Origin: Mariprofundaceae bacterium
GTDB lineage: Bacteria > Pseudomonadota > Zetaproteobacteria > Mariprofundales > Mariprofundaceae
Assembly: GCA_030950825.1 (NCBI GenBank)
Contig: JAUZQT010000102.1
Span: 1 to 9,729, forward strand
DNA length: 9,729 nt
Reading direction: 5' to 3'
The notes under the pieces were generated by a model, which searched no databases, had not been told where the DNA came from, and saw only the letters and a program-made list of their open reading frames with translations. Made by a program: the position numbers and the translations under genes. Below, one piece after another: positions 7,316 through 9,729 of the stretch; position 1 is the stretch's first letter; every line of letters begins with the position of its first letter.

Positions 7316-7325
7316 TTATAAAAAA

Positions 7326-7400
7326 TGGTAGGCTCGGGCGGTTTCGAACCGCCGACCCCCACCATGTCAAGGTGGTGCTCTACCCCTGAGCTACGAGCCT
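7326..7400 (-). tRNA. tRNA-Val (anticodon GAC)
   Basis: The minus strand folds into a complete 75-nt tRNA. The acceptor stem is AGGCTCG/CGAGCCT, with A as discriminator base and an encoded CCA end. The D arm contains GCTCAGGGGTAGAGC. The anticodon stem CCACC/GGTGG closes the loop TTGACAT, giving anticodon GAC for valine codons GUC and GUU. The T arm is GGCGG TTCGAAA CCGCC. A tRNA-Val next to thrS is seen in other proteobacteria. It is followed by a structured segment and a strong terminator. Confidence 0.96.
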
Positions 7401-7408
7401 AAAACGCT

Positions 7409-7437
7409 ATTTTTCAATAACTTACAACCTTTTTCAA
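7409..7437 (-). promoter_or_regulatory. Candidate promoter for tRNA-Val
   Basis: TTGAAA (7432-7437) and AAAAAT (7409-7414) are 17 nt apart on the minus strand and would start transcription 1-3 nt before the mature tRNA end. The -35 matches consensus at five of six positions, the -10 at four of six. The region is AT-rich, so this is tentative. Confidence 0.3.
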
Positions 7438-7751
7438 ATATCTTAAAAGGGAACCTGAGACACTTACTAAACCGCTAACAACGTAGAAGTGCGCGCATAA
7501 TAGTAGCCCGCAAATGATTAGCAACAACCAATTTAAGTATTGTGATGATTCTAATTAACTGAGACCCTAACACTATTCGGCGCACCTCAAACCAATAACT
7601 CTTGATTAAGTAAACATCGTTATTAAAGGATAAATAAAGGTTCATCAGCTAATTGGGCACATTAGTTTTTATGCTGGACGATGAAACAAGCGAGGCTATG
7701 CGTTTTACTATTCGGCAAATAGCCCCATTAAGGCAGCAAAACTTTCTACTG
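7438..7751. other. Gene-free stretch between purN and tRNA-Val
   Basis: I find no gene, clear terminator or repeat here. A 5-bp hairpin (7708-7722, CTATT/AATAG) follows purN but has no T-run. A plus-strand frame from TTG 7653 runs into the purN 3' end antisense; it has no ribosome binding site and no recognisable content. Confidence 0.5.
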
Positions 7752-8363
7752 CTAGCGCCAGATAATACGCCGGCCATCCATAGAAAAACCCTGCTCAATC
7801 ATGCGATGAAGGGTTTGAGGATAAAGCTTATATTCTTCTTTTTGAATACGCTGGTGCAGAGATTCCAAACTGTCATCATTTAGCACAGGCACAACCGCTT
7901 GAGAAAGAATCGCGCCACCATCCACCTCTTCACTGACAAGGTGAACCGTACACCCAGCCACTTTGACACCATAGGCCAAAGCATCAGACACGCCGTCAAC
8001 TCCAGTAAATGCTGGAAGCAAAGCTGGGTGAATATTAACAATTCGATTAAAAAAATAATTGACAAAAAACGAAGACAGAATCCGCATGTAACCAGCCAAA
8101 ACAACCCACTGGCAATCGGCTTTTTCAATAATATCGGCGCACGCTTTATCATAAGCAATCCGATCTTTATAATCTTTGGGATTTACAAAAAAAACAGACG
8201 ACACACCTGCATCGCGCGCAATGCGCAAGGCAGGTGCATCAATCTTATTGGAAATAACAACGCGCACATCAACAGGACATTCCCCGTTCTTGGCAGCTTC
8301 CAAAATAGCCGCCAAATTTGTTCCGCGTCCAGAGACCATGACTGCAATCGCGTGATGCGCCAT
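7752..8363 (-). CDS. purN: Phosphoribosylglycinamide formyltransferase 1 (GAR transformylase)
   Basis: PurN transfers the formyl group of 10-formyltetrahydrofolate to glycinamide ribonucleotide, the third step of purine synthesis, in the cytoplasm. The 203-residue length fits. The phosphate-binding SGRGTN (11-16) is present, as are N110 and H112 in NIHPALLP and D148 in SEEVDGG, matching the catalytic Asn-His-Asp triad. The ATG at 8363 has GAGG 7 nt upstream. It lies 26 nt after a cold-shock gene on the same strand, with no terminator between, so the two are probably cotranscribed. Its usual partner purM is not in the window. Confidence 0.96.
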   Translation of the reverse strand: MAHHAIAVMVSGRGTNLAAILEAAKNGECPVDVRVVISNKIDAPALRIARDAGVSSVFFVNPKDYKDRIAYDKACADIIEKADCQWVVLAGYMRILSSFFVNYFFNRIVNIHPALLPAFTGVDGVSDALAYGVKVAGCTVHLVSEEVDGGAILSQAVVPVLNDDSLESLHQRIQKEEYKLYPQTLHRMIEQGFSMDGRRIIWR

Positions 8364-8389
8364 GTATTAGCCTCTTATGTTACAAATTC

Positions 8390-8593
8390 TTATTCGGGGA
8401 TGACGTTCTCAGCCTGGGGGCCTTTTGAGCCTTGAGTAACATCCATGCTCACACGTTGGCCTTCTGCCAAAGTTTTAAAGCCATCCATTTGAATAACACT
8501 GTGGTGTACAAAAACATCATCACCACCTTCTTGTTCAATGAAACCAAATCCTTTTGTATCGTTGAACCATTTTACAGTACCTGAAACTGACAT
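8390..8593 (-). CDS. CspA-family cold-shock protein
   Basis: A single cold-shock domain of 67 residues, a five-stranded beta barrel that binds single-stranded RNA and DNA and melts mRNA structure. RNP1 KGFGFI (14-19) and RNP2 VFVHHS (27-32) are intact, and the start MSVSGTVKWFN is typical. AAGAGG lies 9 nt before the ATG, separated by a run of nine T's. The AT-rich leader and a TATACT box further upstream would fit a 5' UTR of about 70 nt. Several paralogues usually exist per genome, so I do not assign a letter. It probably shares a transcript with purN, a pairing I do not know as a standard one. Confidence 0.95.
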   Translation of the reverse strand: MSVSGTVKWFNDTKGFGFIEQEGGDDVFVHHSVIQMDGFKTLAEGQRVSMDVTQGSKGPQAENVIPE

Positions 8594-8888
8594 AAAAAAA
8601 AACCTCTTAACTATTATTACAAAACTGTCTGTTAAATTTTAATATTTATTAAACAATCCAGTCGAGGCGGAGTATAACGATTAATTCCAGAAACAAAAGC
8701 ATTCCCTTAATTATTGTCAACGCAAAGCAGAAAAGTTTGGTTCATCCAGAAAGCTACGCTTTTGGTGACAAGTACGATCGGTGTTTAGTGAGATGTATGT
8801 GAACTCCCAGGATGACATGTATAGTGGGTCTATTTACGGGCGGCAGGTTCCGACATTCACACCAAACACTTCATGAGTGTGCTCGTTG
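8594..8888. other. Intergenic region upstream of the cold-shock gene
   Basis: A nearly 300-nt stretch with no gene I can support. It includes the cold-shock leader and a candidate -10 box at 8671-8676. A TTGACA on the minus strand (8715-8720) has no -10 at the right distance. No intrinsic terminator is visible after the RRM gene; only a 5-bp hairpin (ACACT/AGTGT, near 8865-8880) is present. Confidence 0.5.
8671..8676 (-). promoter_or_regulatory. Candidate -10 box for the cold-shock gene
   Basis: TATACT on the minus strand would give a 5' UTR of roughly 70 nt before the cold-shock ATG. The segment 17 nt upstream is a poor -35, so the assignment rests on the -10 alone. Confidence 0.3.
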
Positions 8889-9335
8889 CTATTCTCTTAC
8901 AGTTTTACTCTTTGCTGCATTAACACGCAATTTTCGGCCACCAAATTCTGAGCCATTAAGTGCCAAGGCTTCTATAGCGCCTTTGTTATCCATTTCAATA
9001 AAGCCATACCCTTTGGGACGCTTGCTGGGCCCACCAGTTACTAAACGCACTGCCTTAACGGTTCCATAGGCTTCAAACAAACGTTGAATTTCATCTTCAC
9101 GCGCATTGAATGGGATATTTCCAACGTAAAGAACGTTGCTATTGTCTGACTTGCATTTAGCAAAAGAGCTTAAGCCAGCAAACATACCCCCCAATAATAC
9201 TCCAAAAAATAAACCCGTTGCAAAGATGGAAGGCTCAGGTGTATCGACCATAATCAGTATGGGCATAGTGTAATAACCTACAAGGGAAAGTGTGGCTGCA
9301 ACAGCGCATAACTTTATAACACTAAGAATGCTCAT
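8889..9335 (-). CDS. Membrane-anchored RRM-domain RNA-binding protein
   Basis: A 148-residue protein with two parts. The N-terminal half has two hydrophobic segments (about 5-29 and 36-58), the second glycine-rich, joined by a short acidic loop; with two helices, both ends should lie in the cytoplasm. The C-terminal half (about 67-142) is an RNA recognition motif, with RNP2 LYVGNI (69-74) and RNP1 KGYGFIEM (108-115), each keeping its aromatic RNA-stacking residues. The predicted role is RNA binding at the inner membrane; no target is indicated. AGGAG lies 12 nt before the ATG. The domain matches bacterial RRM proteins strongly, but I know no established function for this layout. The next genes downstream are a cold-shock protein and purN. 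Confidence 0.85.
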   Translation of the reverse strand: MSILSVIKLCAVAATLSLVGYYTMPILIMVDTPEPSIFATGLFFGVLLGGMFAGLSSFAKCKSDNSNVLYVGNIPFNAREDEIQRLFEAYGTVKAVRLVTGGPSKRPKGYGFIEMDNKGAIEALALNGSEFGGRKLRVNAAKSKTVRE

Positions 9336-9453
9336 TGTTATTTAAAACTCCTGAAATTTGAGATGCAGCCAAGACTGCCAAAATCGTTCCAGAATGAAAC
9401 CTAATTGTTGGACGAACCCCCTACCCCGGATGAAATTTAAAAAGGGGGCACCC

Positions 9454-9459
9454 ATTATA
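9454..9459 (-). promoter_or_regulatory. Candidate -10 box for the RRM gene
   Basis: A perfect TATAAT on the minus strand would place the start of transcription about 110 nt before the RRM gene. No good -35 is present 16-18 nt upstream of it. Confidence 0.35.
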
Positions 9460-9463
9460 TGCT

Positions 9464-9491
9464 TTGGATTGTCATGAAGTTGACTTATAAT
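9464..9491 (+). promoter_or_regulatory. Candidate promoter reading into the tandem repeat
   Basis: TTGGAT (9464-9469) and TATAAT (9486-9491) are 16 nt apart on the plus strand. The start would fall near 9498, a few bases before the first repeat copy. The -10 is perfect, the -35 weak. Confidence 0.3.
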
Positions 9492-9504
9492 ACATACATC
9501 ATTT

Positions 9505-9689
9505 CAATACCTTCGCCAAAATAGCGATCTTTCAGCTCGTATTAACCATGAATTTCATTGAGATCTTATCAATCAGTTCATTAATAAAAATACGTTCGGC
9601 ATTTTCCAATACCTTCGCCAAAATAGCGATCTTTCAGCTCGTATTAACCATGAATTTCATTGAGATCTTATCAATCAGTTCATTAATAA
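9505..9689. repeat. Two-copy tandem repeat, 83 bp identical, 102-bp period
   Basis: Positions 9505-9587 and 9607-9689 are identical over 83 bp, separated by 19 nt that occurs once. The period of 102 is a multiple of three, so reading frames continue through both copies. On the plus strand a frame from ATG 9548 to TAA 9715 would encode 55 mostly hydrophobic residues, but it has no ribosome binding site. On the minus strand the more protein-like frame (ILAKVLENAERIFINELIDK) is broken by a TGA in each copy. Identity between copies implies a recent duplication. No gene is supported. Confidence 0.9.
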
Positions 9690-9729
9690 GGCTCTTTCAA
9701 ATCACAAGTGGGTAAGCCGATTAATTCAT

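Noticed and set aside
7653..7883. Plus-strand frame overlapping the purN 3' end
   Set aside because: TTG start directly after a stop, no ribosome binding site, and most of it is antisense to purN.
8715..8720. Perfect TTGACA on the minus strand upstream of the cold-shock gene
   Set aside because: No -10-like sequence lies 16-18 nt downstream; the nearest good one is about 40 nt away.
8821..8888. Possible insertion-sequence remnant between the RRM and cold-shock genes
   Set aside because: No inverted ends, target duplication or recognisable transposase segment could be found.
9548..9715. 55-codon hydrophobic plus-strand frame in the tandem repeat as a gene
   Set aside because: It has no ribosome binding site and its content comes from the duplication; kept only as a hypothesis.

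Overview
The window suggests a Gram-negative proteobacterium of moderate-to-low GC. The evidence is the gene order thrS-infC-rpmI-rplT-pheS-pheT with a tRNA-Val upstream, proteobacterial-looking protein sequences, a small CspA-type protein, and a cytochrome b561-type fragment. The class is uncertain: a gamma- or zetaproteobacterium would fit, but nothing here decides it. Every gene I can support is on the minus strand, so transcription runs from right to left.

Reading in the direction of transcription, the right edge (9505-9689) holds two identical 83-bp copies of a sequence at a 102-bp period, with no convincing gene. Next comes a small protein with two predicted membrane helices and a C-terminal RRM RNA-binding domain (8889-9335). 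After a gene-poor stretch come a cold-shock protein (8390-8593) and, 26 nt later, purN for purine synthesis (7752-8363). A 351-nt gap leads to tRNA-Val(GAC) at 7326-7400. It is followed by a long imperfect hairpin and a strong intrinsic terminator (7216-7303).

The rest is the translation operon: thrS (threonyl-tRNA synthetase), infC (IF3), rpmI (L35), rplT (L20), pheS and pheT (the two subunits of phenylalanyl-tRNA synthetase). infC almost certainly starts at an AUC codon at 5141, preceded by a good Shine-Dalgarno sequence. Rare start codons of this kind underlie IF3 self-regulation in enterobacteria. Between rplT and pheS lies a perfect 12-bp terminator hairpin. A 25-codon reading frame with Phe codons runs through it, and two downstream GCAGAG copies, one of them part of the pheS ribosome binding site, could compete for the same hairpin arm. 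This looks like a pheST control region, though its mechanism cannot be the textbook one.

Downstream of pheT, where many proteobacteria carry ihfA, there is only a 5'-truncated fragment of a cytochrome b561-type membrane protein (77-373). The points most worth following up are the pheS leader, the structured segment between tRNA-Val and thrS, the membrane-anchored RRM protein, and the 102-bp repeat at the right edge.
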